From Nostoc linckia z4 (GTDB lineage Bacteria; Cyanobacteriota; Cyanobacteriia; Cyanobacteriales; Nostocaceae), in contig NZ_LAHA01000003.1 in NCBI RefSeq assembly GCF_002608075.1, positions 65,702 to 129,701 of the forward strand: a DNA stretch of 64,000 nucleotides, given 5' to 3'. Within the stretch, counting starts at the first letter, position 1. Every line of letters starts with the position of its first letter. The notes under the pieces were generated by a model. That model saw only the letters and a program-made list of their open reading frames with translations, did no database searches and had not been told where the DNA came from. Shown piece after piece: positions 55,443 through 63,019 of the stretch. The position numbers and the translations under genes are program-made.

Positions 55443-55895
55443 ATGCGTGTTGTCATCCAGCGAGTTAAATCATCTCAGGTTATCGTTAACGGCGAAATCA
55501 TCGGCAAAATTGGACGGGGACTCAACTTACTTGTAGGTATTGCTAAGACCGATACCGATGCTGAACTCGACTGGATGGTGCGTAAGTGCTTAGAATTGCG
55601 TCTATTTCCTGATGAAGAAGGAAACGAACGCTTTTCAAAATCTGTACAAGAAATTGATGGTGAGTTATTAGTAGTCAGTCAGTTTACCCTTTACGGTGAT
55701 TGTCGCAAAGGTCGCCGCCCTTCTTTTGACCGCTCAGCCGCCCCCCAATCAGCAGAAGATTTATATAATCGTTTTGTTACCAAATTAATAGCCAGTGGTT
55801 TACAAGTCAAAACTGGCCAATTTGGTGCAATGATGGAAGTCTCAATTGAAAACGATGGCCCGGTGACTTTGTTACTTGAAAAAGAAGCAACTTAA
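55443..55895 (+). CDS. dtd: D-aminoacyl-tRNA deacylase
   Basis: Hydrolyses D-aminoacyl-tRNAs, and Gly-tRNA-Ala, as a proofreading step. 150 residues with the standard [20 protein letters not shown] start, the active-site [20 protein letters not shown] and the cross-subunit Gly-cisPro-like [19 protein letters not shown]. Complete, single gene. Confidence 0.96.
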   Translation: MRVVIQRVKSSQVIVNGEIIGKIGRGLNLLVGIAKTDTDAELDWMVRKCLELRLFPDEEGNERFSKSVQEIDGELLVVSQFTLYGDCRKGRRPSFDRSAAPQSAEDLYNRFVTKLIASGLQVKTGQFGAMMEVSIENDGPVTLLLEKEAT

Positions 55896-55984
55896 CCTTG
55901 ACTGTTAACTGTTGATTGATGACAGTTAACCGATAAGTCCAACCTCCTTTCTTAAGGATGAGGTCTCGATCAAAGTGTCACTAG

Positions 55985-56018
55985 TCAACCGTCAACCGTC
56001 AACCGTCAACCCTCAACA
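55985..56018. repeat. TCAACCG heptamer repeats
   Basis: Four to five tandem TCAACCG/TCAACCC units between dtd and psb28. Confidence 0.75.
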
Positions 56019-56115
56019 CTTGAAAAACATCAATCGTAGTCGCCTCTAGACCGTGAAGTTCTAATTGATGAGAGAATATTAAACTAACGATCGCAAAAGT
56101 TTAAATTCATTTATC

Positions 56116-56454
56116 ATGGCCAAAATACAGTTTGCTAGGGGTGTTAACGAAGAAGTAGTTCCAGACGTGCGTTTGACGAGAGGGCGCAGTGGTGAAACTG
56201 GCACGGCAACATTTTTTTTTGAAAATCCGAAGATTTTAGACCAAGGCAGTACCGACGACATCACCGGAATGTACCTAATTGATGAAGAAGGCGAAATCAT
56301 CACCCGTGAAGTTAAGGCTAAATTTATTAACGGAAGACCAGAAGGATTAGAAGCAGTTTATATTATGAAATCTCCTGAAGAATGGGATCGCTTTATGCGC
56401 TTTATGAAGCGGTATGGCGATGAAAACGGTCTTGGACTTAGTAAAAATGAATAG
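56116..56454 (+). CDS. psb28: Photosystem II assembly protein Psb28
   Basis: 112-residue cytoplasmic-side factor that binds photosystem II assembly intermediates (RC47). The full conserved sequence is recognisable: [55 protein letters not shown] and [13 protein letters not shown]. No signal or membrane segment, as expected. It ends against a repeat array. Confidence 0.96.
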   Translation: MAKIQFARGVNEEVVPDVRLTRGRSGETGTATFFFENPKILDQGSTDDITGMYLIDEEGEIITREVKAKFINGRPEGLEAVYIMKSPEEWDRFMRFMKRYGDENGLGLSKNE

Positions 56455-56595
56455 GGCATAGGGTATGGGGTATGGGGCATGGGGCATGGTGAAAGGGAAA
56501 GGGGTAAGGGGGAAAGGTTTAATTTATCCCTTTACCCTTTACCCTTTACCCTTTACCCTTTCCTCTTTCCCCCATCTCCCCACTCCCCACTCCCC
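56452..56595. repeat. GGGGCAT / AAAGGG / TTTACCC / CCCCACTC array
   Basis: Purine-rich blocks then pyrimidine-rich blocks (CCCTTTACCCTTTACCC, CTCCCCACTCCCC). It abuts the MoaB/MogA start; a frame open through it produces a spurious 39-residue extension. Confidence 0.85.
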
Positions 56596-57099
56596 ATGAC
56601 ACAACAACCCCACCCAAACTCCTCTGAAATTACACTAATTTGTGCTGTGGTCACTGTCAGCGATACACGCACGGCAAAAACAGACAAAAGTGGTCAGCTA
56701 ATTCAGCAGTTACTCATTGCTGCTAACCATGCTGTCGGAGCCTATGCGATTATTAAAGATGAACCAACACAGATTCAACAGCAGATAGAAAATCTGGGTA
56801 AAAGTGCAAATTTGGATGCTGTAATTTTCAATGGCGGTACCGGTATTGCACCGAGAGATACTACCTATGATGCAATTGAGCAATTATTAGAGAAAACCTT
56901 GCCGGGATTTGGTGAGTTATTTCGTTTTTTAAGTTATCAAGAAATTGGCTCGCGGGCGATCGCTTCTCGCGCCGTGGCAGGTATTTATCAAAATAAATTA
57001 ATCTTCTCGCTTCCTGGTTCCAGTAATGCCGTGCGGTTAGGTATGGAAAAACTGATTTTACCCGAACTAGCTCATTTAGTAAGTCAAATGCGGAAATAG
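56596..57099 (+). CDS. Molybdopterin biosynthesis protein MoaB/MogA
   Basis: 167 residues. Molybdenum-cofactor enzyme of the MoaB/MogA fold, expected to adenylate molybdopterin. Motifs are [40 protein letters not shown] and [15 protein letters not shown]. The ATG at 56596 is chosen because upstream codons are repeat-derived. MoaB and MogA cannot be separated by inspection. Confidence 0.9.
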   Translation: MTQQPHPNSSEITLICAVVTVSDTRTAKTDKSGQLIQQLLIAANHAVGAYAIIKDEPTQIQQQIENLGKSANLDAVIFNGGTGIAPRDTTYDAIEQLLEKTLPGFGELFRFLSYQEIGSRAIASRAVAGIYQNKLIFSLPGSSNAVRLGMEKLILPELAHLVSQMRK

Positions 57100-57150
57100 A
57101 GTTTAGACTGGTGAATATTTAAGTATAATCGCGTAATTATAGCTAAACCT

Positions 57151-57588
57151 ATGGAGCCAGTATCACTGACAGCCGCAGCGATCGCAACTCTCATTTTCTC
57201 AGAAGCTTTGAAGGAAGGCGGAAAAACTTTAGGACAAGGGATTTCACAACAACTTGCTCAACTACTGAATGCGATTCGGCAGAAATTCCAAGGGGCGGGA
57301 ACAGAAGGAATACTCAAACGAGCCGAAGAAAATCCCACAGACAAGAATCAATCTAAGTTCCAGGATGAACTGGAAACGCAGATGGAGGAAGACGAAGCCT
57401 TTGCCAAGCAATTGCAAGCACACCTAGCGGCACTCTACCGTGACCAAGGCAGATACAGCGAAGCGGAACCTCTGTACCTGAAAGCTTTAGATATTTTTGA
57501 GCGCCGATTAGGGGTGAATCATCCAAATACTGTTACTGTTGGTAGAGGTTTAGCGAATTTGCGCGATCGCCTCAACTCACAACAGTAA
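57151..57588 (+). CDS. Short TPR protein, probably collapsed from a longer one
   Basis: 145 residues. The N-terminal ~85 (EPVSLTAAAIATLIFSEALK, ISQQLAQLLNAIRQKFQGAG, ending in EEDEAFAKQL) look like the helical head seen on cyanobacterial repeat and STAND-type proteins. The rest is a single kinesin-light-chain TPR (YRDQGRYSEAEPLYLKALDI, LGVNHPNTVTV). Such proteins normally carry many TPRs, so internal repeats were probably lost by recombination while the frame survived. Function unknown. Confidence 0.7.
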   Translation: MEPVSLTAAAIATLIFSEALKEGGKTLGQGISQQLAQLLNAIRQKFQGAGTEGILKRAEENPTDKNQSKFQDELETQMEEDEAFAKQLQAHLAALYRDQGRYSEAEPLYLKALDIFERRLGVNHPNTVTVGRGLANLRDRLNSQQ

Positions 57589-57629
57589 AATTCAAGTTCC
57601 CAACCTCATCAATCAAGCTTCTATCTCCA

Positions 57630-57797
57630 AGTTTCGCGTTCTGAACTCGAAGTTTCGTGTTCCAAACAAGAATGTTCCTGTTTCAAGTGAGAACATTCCT
57701 GTTTCAAGTGAGAACATTCCTGTTTCAAGTGAGAATGTTCTCGTTTGAAATGAGAATGTTCTTGTTCCAAACGAGAACGTTCTTGTTCTGAGGTGGA
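57630..57797. repeat. Eight-unit 21-bp minisatellite with coding-like heptads
   Basis: Eight contiguous 21-bp units, consensus ANRTTCYTGTTTCAARTGAGA. The two central units are identical and the outer ones diverged. Units are direct with no spacers, so it is not CRISPR. On the minus strand a frame from 57896 to the TAG at 57621 is open throughout and reads heptads such as KQECSHL and KREHSHF, but has no start codon. Confidence 0.85.
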
Positions 57798-57905
57798 ATG
57801 ATGGTGTTGTAAAGGCGATCGCTCTACCTTTTGACTCGAAGTTTTGTGTTCTGAGGTGGAATGATGGTGTTTTGGGGGCGATCGCTTTTGTTCTGAGGTG
57901 GAAAT
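57785..57905. repeat. Higher-order copies of TTCTGAGGTGGAATGATGG
   Basis: TTCTGAGGTGGAATGATGG plus TGTT, a short variable part and GGCGATCGCT occurs at about 57785-57823 and 57848-57888. A third, truncated copy starts at 57890. The core GAATGATGGTGTT reappears at 59757-59770, at the far end of the toxin-antitoxin island. Confidence 0.7.
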
Positions 57906-57976
57906 TCAGCAGGGAATGGAGAAATTAGGCGCATTGTTAAAATAGTTAATACAAGCGATTTATGGGAGAAATAGTT

Positions 57977-58603
57977 ATGACAGTTGCAAGTACTAAAAAA
58001 ATGACTTTTGAAGAATTTCTTCAATTTGATGACGGTACGGATACTTTATATGAATTGGAGAATGGGGAATTAATTGTTATGCCTTTTGAAAGTGAGCTAA
58101 ATCGGCGAATAGCGACGTTTTTATTAATCTATTTTTCTAAATTAGGTATTCCCTATTACCGCTTGAGTATGAAAACAGAAATTGCTGTAAATAGTCGGAT
58201 GGTAGGGGTGCGTGTTCCTGATTTGGTGGTGTTTTCCGAAGAGTTGGCGATGGTAATGCAAGTTGCTACACGATCGCTAATTTTGATGGATATGCCGCCG
58301 CCGTTGTTGGTGGTTGAGGTGGTGAGTCAGTGCGTTGCGCGGGTTCCCCGCGTTGAAGCAACTGACGAACCCGTAAGGGTGAGTCCGAATCAGGAAAATC
58401 GGGATTATCGTTACAAGCGTTCTGAGTATGCAGCGCGGGGTATTGCGGAGTATTGGATTGTCGATCCTATCGCCCAAAAGGTGACAGTTTTGGAATGGGT
58501 TGAGGGATTTTATGATGAGCGAGTTTATCAGGGAGAAAGTGCGATTGTCTCTTCAATTTTTGCTAATCTTCAGTTAACTGCTGCTGAAGTTTTGCAAGGA
58601 TGA
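57977..58603 (+). CDS. Uma2 family (DUF820) putative endonuclease
   Basis: 208 residues of the PD-(D/E)XK-like Uma2 family, abundant in cyanobacteria and of unclear role. It starts MTVASTKKMTFEEFLQFDDG, with LYELENGELI, RVPDLVVFSEE, LLVVEVVS and AEYWIVDP. GGGAGA eight bases upstream fixes the ATG at 57977. Between VVEVVS and NQENRDYRYKRSEYAARGIA lies an extra stretch (QCVARVPRVEATDEPVRVS) encoded by a palindromic repeat, in frame. Its 3' end overlaps the broken ParE frame on the other strand. Confidence 0.85.
   Translation: MTVASTKKMTFEEFLQFDDGTDTLYELENGELIVMPFESELNRRIATFLLIYFSKLGIPYYRLSMKTEIAVNSRMVGVRVPDLVVFSEELAMVMQVATRSLILMDMPPPLLVVEVVSQCVARVPRVEATDEPVRVSPNQENRDYRYKRSEYAARGIAEYWIVDPIAQKVTVLEWVEGFYDERVYQGESAIVSSIFANLQLTAAEVLQG
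58320..58390. repeat. Palindromic repeat inserted in frame in uma2
   Basis: GCGTTGCGCGGGTTCCCCGC then GTTGAAGCAACTGACGAACC. It is GC-rich compared with the surrounding gene and contains CGGGTTCCCCG and GTTGAAGCAAC-type pairings, typical of Nostoc dispersed repeats. Confidence 0.65.
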
Positions 58604-58752
58604 GATGCGATCAAAACTATTAATGAAATTCGACAAGTTTTATCACTAGCATCAAGAAAACGACTAGCTGCACCTAAATTAAATCGACTTATATAGTTTT
58701 TTATATCTTTTAAGTCTTGCTTGGCAGCAGCACTCAAAACATATCTGCTCAT
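58570..58752 (-). pseudogene. parE: Truncated ParE/RelE-type toxin
   Basis: The frame starts MSRYVLSAAAKQDLKDIKNY and follows the ParE family to about residue 42 (RFLDASDKTCR). It then departs into unrelated residues and ends at 60, where real ParE proteins run to 90-100. The missing half coincides with the end of the Uma2 gene. The ATG is two bases after the ParD stop. A functional gyrase-poisoning toxin is unlikely. Confidence 0.75.
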
Positions 58753-58754
58753 GC

Positions 58755-59015
58755 TTAACTCTGCTGCGCTTGTTGAATTTCTTCACGTAATTCTCTTAAT
58801 ACTTCTTCCCCATCAAACACATCACCGCGATCGGATTGTTCAATTCCAATACCAATTTCTTTGCGGAGTTCCTCTAATCGCACTAAACGCTTTATTTCCC
58901 ATTCTTCTAGCAGTTGCAAGGCGGCGCAAATTACCTCAGAAGCAGATGAATATCTACCTTGCTTTACTGTTGATTGGATAAACTGCTCTAGTTCTGGAGT
59001 TAAAAATATATTCAT
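58755..59015 (-). CDS. parD: ParD-family antitoxin
   Basis: 86 residues: an N-terminal ribbon-helix-helix (MNIFLTPELEQFIQSTVKQG, YSSASEVICAALQLLEE) for DNA binding and toxin autoregulation, then a charged C-terminal toxin-binding tail ending EVLRELREEIQQAQQ. It is intact even though the ParE partner downstream is broken, so it is an orphan antitoxin. Confidence 0.85.
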   Translation of the reverse strand: MNIFLTPELEQFIQSTVKQGRYSSASEVICAALQLLEEWEIKRLVRLEELRKEIGIGIEQSDRGDVFDGEEVLRELREEIQQAQQS

Positions 59016-59205
59016 AACATGGAAGATAATATTTTAATCAACATGACTACATTTTACTATAGCGATCGCTCGCTTTTAGATTGTAAACTAGGGTGCGTAG
59101 ACGCAAAGCAGCGAGTCAAGAGACATCGGTTATAGGACTAAATTTCATTAAACTAGATGAAGTGCGATGCCTGGGTTGGGCTACGCCTACGCTTCTTGGC
59201 AAATC

Positions 59206-59436
59206 TTAAAGGCTATTCCATTCTTGGAGCGTGATTTCCCGTTCTAAAATCACCTCAATTTCCCCAATCATCATCCGCAATTGCGGTACAGAATACTCAT
59301 CATTAGAGGGAATAGTGAGACGATGTTTTCCATACACCATAAACTGATGTCTTGTCCCAGCAAAAGCCCCTTCAAAGCCAAGTTGTCGCAATTTATTGAC
59401 AAAATCTCGACGCTTACAAGGTATCCATCGGCTCAA
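59206..59436 (-). CDS. hicA: HicA-family toxin
   Basis: 76 residues, TTG start overlapping the antitoxin gene by 23 bp. The HicA dsRBD-like fold is recognisable: WIPCKRRDFVNKLRQLGFEG, then GTRHQFMVYGKHRLTIPSND, where the His is the expected mRNA-cleavage residue. The C-terminal tail EVILEREITLQEWNSL is slightly long. The order, antitoxin first, is the reverse of the classic hicAB but common in cyanobacteria. Confidence 0.82.
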   Translation of the reverse strand: MSRWIPCKRRDFVNKLRQLGFEGAFAGTRHQFMVYGKHRLTIPSNDEYSVPQLRMMIGEIEVILEREITLQEWNSL

Positions 59437-59686
59437 GGGTTGGCTCCTGATTTAGATCGATATTATCAATAACTGGTAGAGGATGTCCGAGCTTTAAGCC
59501 AAGCAGAATCCAGTCTTCGAGTGTGGAACGCAACTCATTTTCACACTCGCGCAAAGTTACACCAAAAGCAATAACTCCTTTACAAGCAGGAATCTTACCT
59601 GCAAAAGTGCCATCTTCGAGTTTGTCATAAATTGCCTGGGCGATCGCTACCTCAACATAGTCGCTCAGAATAAATCTTATCGCCAT
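59414..59686 (-). CDS. hicB: HicB-family antitoxin
   Basis: 90 residues with the partial RNase H-like HicB fold: YDKLEDGTFAGKIPACKGVI, AFGVTLRECENELRSTLEDW and KLGHPLPVID. No separate DNA-binding domain is visible at the C-terminus. Overlaps hicA, consistent with one transcript. Confidence 0.83.
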   Translation of the reverse strand: MAIRFILSDYVEVAIAQAIYDKLEDGTFAGKIPACKGVIAFGVTLRECENELRSTLEDWILLGLKLGHPLPVIDNIDLNQEPTLEPMDTL

Positions 59687-59756
59687 GAAATCTCGCCTTG
59701 TGCTACCAGTTTTATCTTACGTTAAAAAATTGATGACTCTGACGGGTTACCTCAGT

Positions 59757-59895
59757 TGAATGATGGTGTTATCAAGGCGTAGGCGTAGCCCGCCCTTAGA
59801 CATCGCTACAAGAGTTTGTTTCTGCTAAGAGAGAATTTCTCACTGAAAAGGAACCCGGTGCTTTAGGCAACTGGTTTTGGGGTTCTGTGGAGTAA
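59757..59895 (+). pseudogene. Possible 3' gene relic
   Basis: After the motif GAATGATGGTGTT and a GGCGTAGGCGTAGCCCGCCC repeat, one frame reads LQEFVSAKREFLTEKEPGAL, then GNWFWGSVE and TAA at 59893. The residue mix is protein-like, but a stop precedes it and no start exists. Family not recognised. Confidence 0.3.
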
Positions 59896-59908
59896 TGCAG
59901 ATTCCAAA

Positions 59909-59941
59909 TAAAAAAACCTCGAAGATTCGGGGTTTTTTTCT
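59909..59941 (-). terminator. Bidirectional Rho-independent terminator, mraY end
   Basis: AAAAAAACCTCGAA and TTCGGGGTTTTTTT form a stem flanked by A and T runs, so it can act on both strands. It sits 23 bp beyond the mraY stop. Confidence 0.85.
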
Positions 59942-59963
59942 TAAATTAGTTTTTCAACAATTT

Positions 59964-61067
59964 TTAGAATGGAGCGATCGCTAAACAAATAACAGCTAAA
60001 ATTGCACCGATGATATAAAACACTCCAACTACTTGCAATTCTGACCAGCCTGTTAGTTCTAAATGATGGTGTAGCGGTGCCATTTTGAAAAGACGCTTGC
60101 CTTTGCCATCGGGGCCTTTGGTGGCTTTGTAGTAACTTACTTGTGCCATTACAGATAAAGTTTCTACGAAGAAGATACCGCTGAGAATGAACAGGGCTAC
60201 TAAGCTATTTGTTAACAGCGCCACAGCGGCTAAAGCTCCTCCTAGCGCCAGGGAACCAGTATCTCCCATGAAAACGCGGGCTGGGTTCCGATTATGGGCT
60301 AAGAAACCCAAACAACCGCCACTTAATGCAGCACAGAAAATCATCAAACCTGGTGCTGTGGGTGCGATGAGAGCGCCTAAGGCTAAAAACGCGATGGCTA
60401 CTGTTCCCCCTGCTAAGCCATCAATACCATCAGTTAAATTAGTAGCATTACTTTCTGCAACTAGCACAAAACCTGCCAGAGGCCAGAATAAGAAACCCAA
60501 AGGTAGTGTCAAGCTAACCCAAGGCAGAGCTATATTTGTAATATTAGAAGGTTGATTAAACATCAGCCATAGGCAAAACACCACCGCAAAACTGATTTGT
60601 AAACCCAGCTTCATCCTGGGAGATATACCTTTATTTGATTTACGACGGAGAATTTGCCAATCGTCGAGCCAGCCAATCAACCCGTAGCTGATTGTTAATG
60701 CTGAAACTGCAAGCACTTCTGTAGCAAAATTAGACAATACACAGGCAAGTATCACAGCTACAGGGATAAAAAATATGCCGCCCATTGTGGGAGTCCCTGC
60801 TTTTTTAAGATGAGCTTGGGGCCCATCTTCACGGATGATTTGTCCAGTTTTCAGTGCTTGTAGTATAGGTATTATTAAATAACCAGCGATACCTGAAGCC
60901 AGCGCAGACAATAATAATGGCAACGTTAAGGACATAGCGTGCCAGGGTAACCTATTGGCCAGCCAATCCAAGAAAAATGCGGTTGTGCCTAACCCTAAGG
61001 CTAATAAAGAGGCTAGAGCGATTCCAGAAATGTTTAATCCTTGCTCAGGAGATAATTTAGCGTCCAC
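59964..61067 (-). CDS. mraY: Phospho-N-acetylmuramoyl-pentapeptide-transferase
   Basis: Makes lipid I from UDP-MurNAc-pentapeptide and undecaprenyl phosphate at the inner membrane. 367 residues with about ten membrane segments. Signatures are KKAGTPTMGGIFF, the catalytic NATNLTDGIDGLAGG, and LFKMAPLHHHLELTGW. GTG start. It stands alone rather than in a dcw cluster, as usual in cyanobacteria. Confidence 0.97.
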   Translation of the reverse strand: MDAKLSPEQGLNISGIALASLLALGLGTTAFFLDWLANRLPWHAMSLTLPLLLSALASGIAGYLIIPILQALKTGQIIREDGPQAHLKKAGTPTMGGIFFIPVAVILACVLSNFATEVLAVSALTISYGLIGWLDDWQILRRKSNKGISPRMKLGLQISFAVVFCLWLMFNQPSNITNIALPWVSLTLPLGFLFWPLAGFVLVAESNATNLTDGIDGLAGGTVAIAFLALGALIAPTAPGLMIFCAALSGGCLGFLAHNRNPARVFMGDTGSLALGGALAAVALLTNSLVALFILSGIFFVETLSVMAQVSYYKATKGPDGKGKRLFKMAPLHHHLELTGWSELQVVGVFYIIGAILAVICLAIAPF

Positions 61068-61147
61068 AGAAGTTTCCCTTCACTCCACACTTACAAAAGT
61101 AAATACCAGAAACCAGGTATATTACCAAGTTCCCCAAGACAAAATTA

Positions 61148-61387
61148 TTAGTCTTCAGCGATTCCAATATCGTCGTCATCATCAAGGTCGTAATCGCCGA
61201 TTCCATCTTCTACCCCCATGAGGGAGTCTATTTCTTCTTCATCATCTTGAAAATCCGGTTCGTGAACGTCACGCGCTATGAGACGACCGTTACTTTGTAA
61301 CCAATCTAGAAGGGAGGATTCTTGCTTCAGGGGGATGACACCAGCTCGTTGATTACGAGGTTCTTCACGTAATGGAGAGTTCAACAT
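61148..61387 (-). CDS. DUF3134 family protein
   Basis: 79 residues: MLNSPLREEPRNQRAGVIPL, then KQESSLLDWLQSNGRLIARD and a very acidic tail (DYDLDDDDDIGIAED). This matches DUF3134, a small cyanobacterial family with no known function. Upstream of mraY on the same strand with an 80-bp gap. Confidence 0.85.
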   Translation of the reverse strand: MLNSPLREEPRNQRAGVIPLKQESSLLDWLQSNGRLIARDVHEPDFQDDEEEIDSLMGVEDGIGDYDLDDDDDIGIAED

Positions 61388-61628
61388 ATCGAGGAAGACA
61401 ACAAAAGGTTTACGTAACTTGACATTTAGAGTCTATCACTTGACACGGATTAATTTAGTTATCCTTTCAACCCTTGAGTTGATAAATCCGCATTGAGATA
61501 GAAATTTTTATTTAATAAGCTTATGGTTTACGGAAAGTGGTTATTAGTAATTTTTTTGGCTTTACACATAGGTGATGAATAACTTGTTTATGCTGATGAA
61601 AAGAAAGTGATTTTTGAGGTCACAGACT

Positions 61629-62213
61629 ATGCTGGGAAAAACGGCTCTTATTGATGCCATCGCTGGTACAAATCGCGGTTTATTGGCGACTGAAGCACAG
61701 AAACAGGCTATCTTAGCAGCGATCGCTAACTTAGAAGACAATAATCCTACACCTCGTCCATTAGAAGCAAAGGAATTGCTTGATGGCAATTGGCGATTAC
61801 TATACACCACTAGCCAGGGCATTTTGAACTTAGATCGTTTGCCTTTTTGCAAACTCGGTCAAATTTATCAGTGTATTCGGGTAGAAACTACCAGAGTTTA
61901 CAACATTGCAGAAATCTACGGCTTTCCTTATTTAGAAGGTTTAGTCAGTGTTGCTGCAAAATTTGAGCCAGTTTCACATCGACGCGTCCAAGTAAAATTT
62001 GAGCGCTCTATTATTGGCTTACAACGTTTAATAGAATACAATTCTCCGGCAACTTTTATCCAACAAATTGAAGCAGGTAAAAAATTTCCGGCAATTGATT
62101 ATGCTATCAACAACAATCGACAGGAAGGCTGGTTAGATATTACTTATATAGATAACGATTTGCGAATCGGTAGAGGTAACGAGGGAAATGTGTTCGTATT
62201 GAGTAAAACATAA
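61629..62213 (+). CDS. Fibrillin / plastid-lipid-associated (PAP) family protein
   Basis: 194 residues from the ATG at 61629. It has the lipocalin-like PAP pattern: LLDGNWRLLYTTSQGILNLD, IYQCIRVETTRVYNIAEI, and the C-terminal GWLDITYIDNDLRIGRGNEG with the NVFVL end. Such proteins associate with thylakoid or lipid bodies and are linked to photo-oxidative protection in plants and cyanobacteria. No signal peptide. Confidence 0.88.
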   Translation: MLGKTALIDAIAGTNRGLLATEAQKQAILAAIANLEDNNPTPRPLEAKELLDGNWRLLYTTSQGILNLDRLPFCKLGQIYQCIRVETTRVYNIAEIYGFPYLEGLVSVAAKFEPVSHRRVQVKFERSIIGLQRLIEYNSPATFIQQIEAGKKFPAIDYAINNNRQEGWLDITYIDNDLRIGRGNEGNVFVLSKT

Positions 62214-62551
62214 GCTTATGCAAAAATACTGTTTGCGAACGAAGGTACGTTATAACGACAACTTTGTCAAGAAGGTTTAAACACTGTTTTGGATTGGGGT
62301 GGGGAGGTGGGGAGATGGGGGAGATGAGGGAGATGGGGGAGACTAGGTAGCAATTTTTCTCCCTTGTCTTCCTTGTCTCCCTTGTCCCCCTCGTCTCCTA
62401 CCTCCCCATGCCCCATGCCCCATCCCCCATACCCTACAACCTAATTCAGACAAATAACTTAACAAAGGCTCTTGCTGCGACCTTCAGGTTGTAGAGTGAA
62501 ATCAATTAGCCCTCTAAAATTGGCAATCGATCATAAAAAGGGAAAGTAATC
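62214..62551. repeat. Spacer dominated by GGGGAGAT / CTTGTCCCC array
   Basis: Positions ~62296-62345 hold GGGGAGG/GGGGAGAT units and ~62358-62430 hold CTTGTCTCC, CTTGTCCCC and GCCCCAT units around an AGGTAGCAATTTTT loop. The last ~100 bp before psaE are repeat-free and should contain its promoter. GGGAAAG precedes the psaE ATG. Confidence 0.8.
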
Positions 62552-62764
62552 ATGGTTCAACGTGGCTCTAAGGTACGTATTCTCCGCCCTGAATCCTACT
62601 GGTTTCAAGATGTAGGAACCGTGGCTTCTATCGATCAAAGCGGCATCAAATACCCAGTAATTGTCCGTTTTGAAAAGGTCAACTACTCCGGTATCAATAC
62701 CAACAACTTCGCAGAAGACGAACTATTAGAAGTCGAAGCACCAAAGCCTAAAGCGAAAAAATAA
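62552..62764 (+). CDS. psaE: Photosystem I subunit IV (PsaE)
   Basis: 70-residue stromal-side subunit that helps dock ferredoxin and supports cyclic electron flow. It has the full SH3-like sequence: [59 protein letters not shown], and a Lys/Pro tail. The mutM gene follows 255 bp downstream. Confidence 0.97.
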   Translation: MVQRGSKVRILRPESYWFQDVGTVASIDQSGIKYPVIVRFEKVNYSGINTNNFAEDELLEVEAPKPKAKK

Positions 62765-63019
62765 GCAACAAATCCACAAGGGGATTGCTTAATGGGATGA
62801 TGAAGGGAAGTCTCAAGTATGAAATCTGAAATATGAAACTTTCAGTTCTTTCATCCTTGCTCTTAGCCTATCCTAATCTATAAGAAGCCGCCCTGCGGGT
62901 ATTTACGGTTTCTGGTTAGAGTAGTATGGTAAAGCCACCTACGGATGTTTACATACTGTGTCATCTTGGTTTGCTTAACTCCCCAAATACACTAATATTT
63001 GCTTGCTTAATCAGCTTGA

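Noticed and set aside
56479..56595. 39-residue extension of MoaB/MogA
   Set aside because: Encoded by repeat array; family starts at about 56596.
57630..57797. CRISPR-like appearance of regular repeats
   Set aside because: Units are contiguous 21-mers with no spacers and gradual divergence; no cas genes nearby.
57824..58024. 66-residue minus-strand frame at the uma2 start
   Set aside because: Antisense to the uma2 N-terminus and repeats; its Pro/Gln repeats come from the GAGGTGGAA copies.
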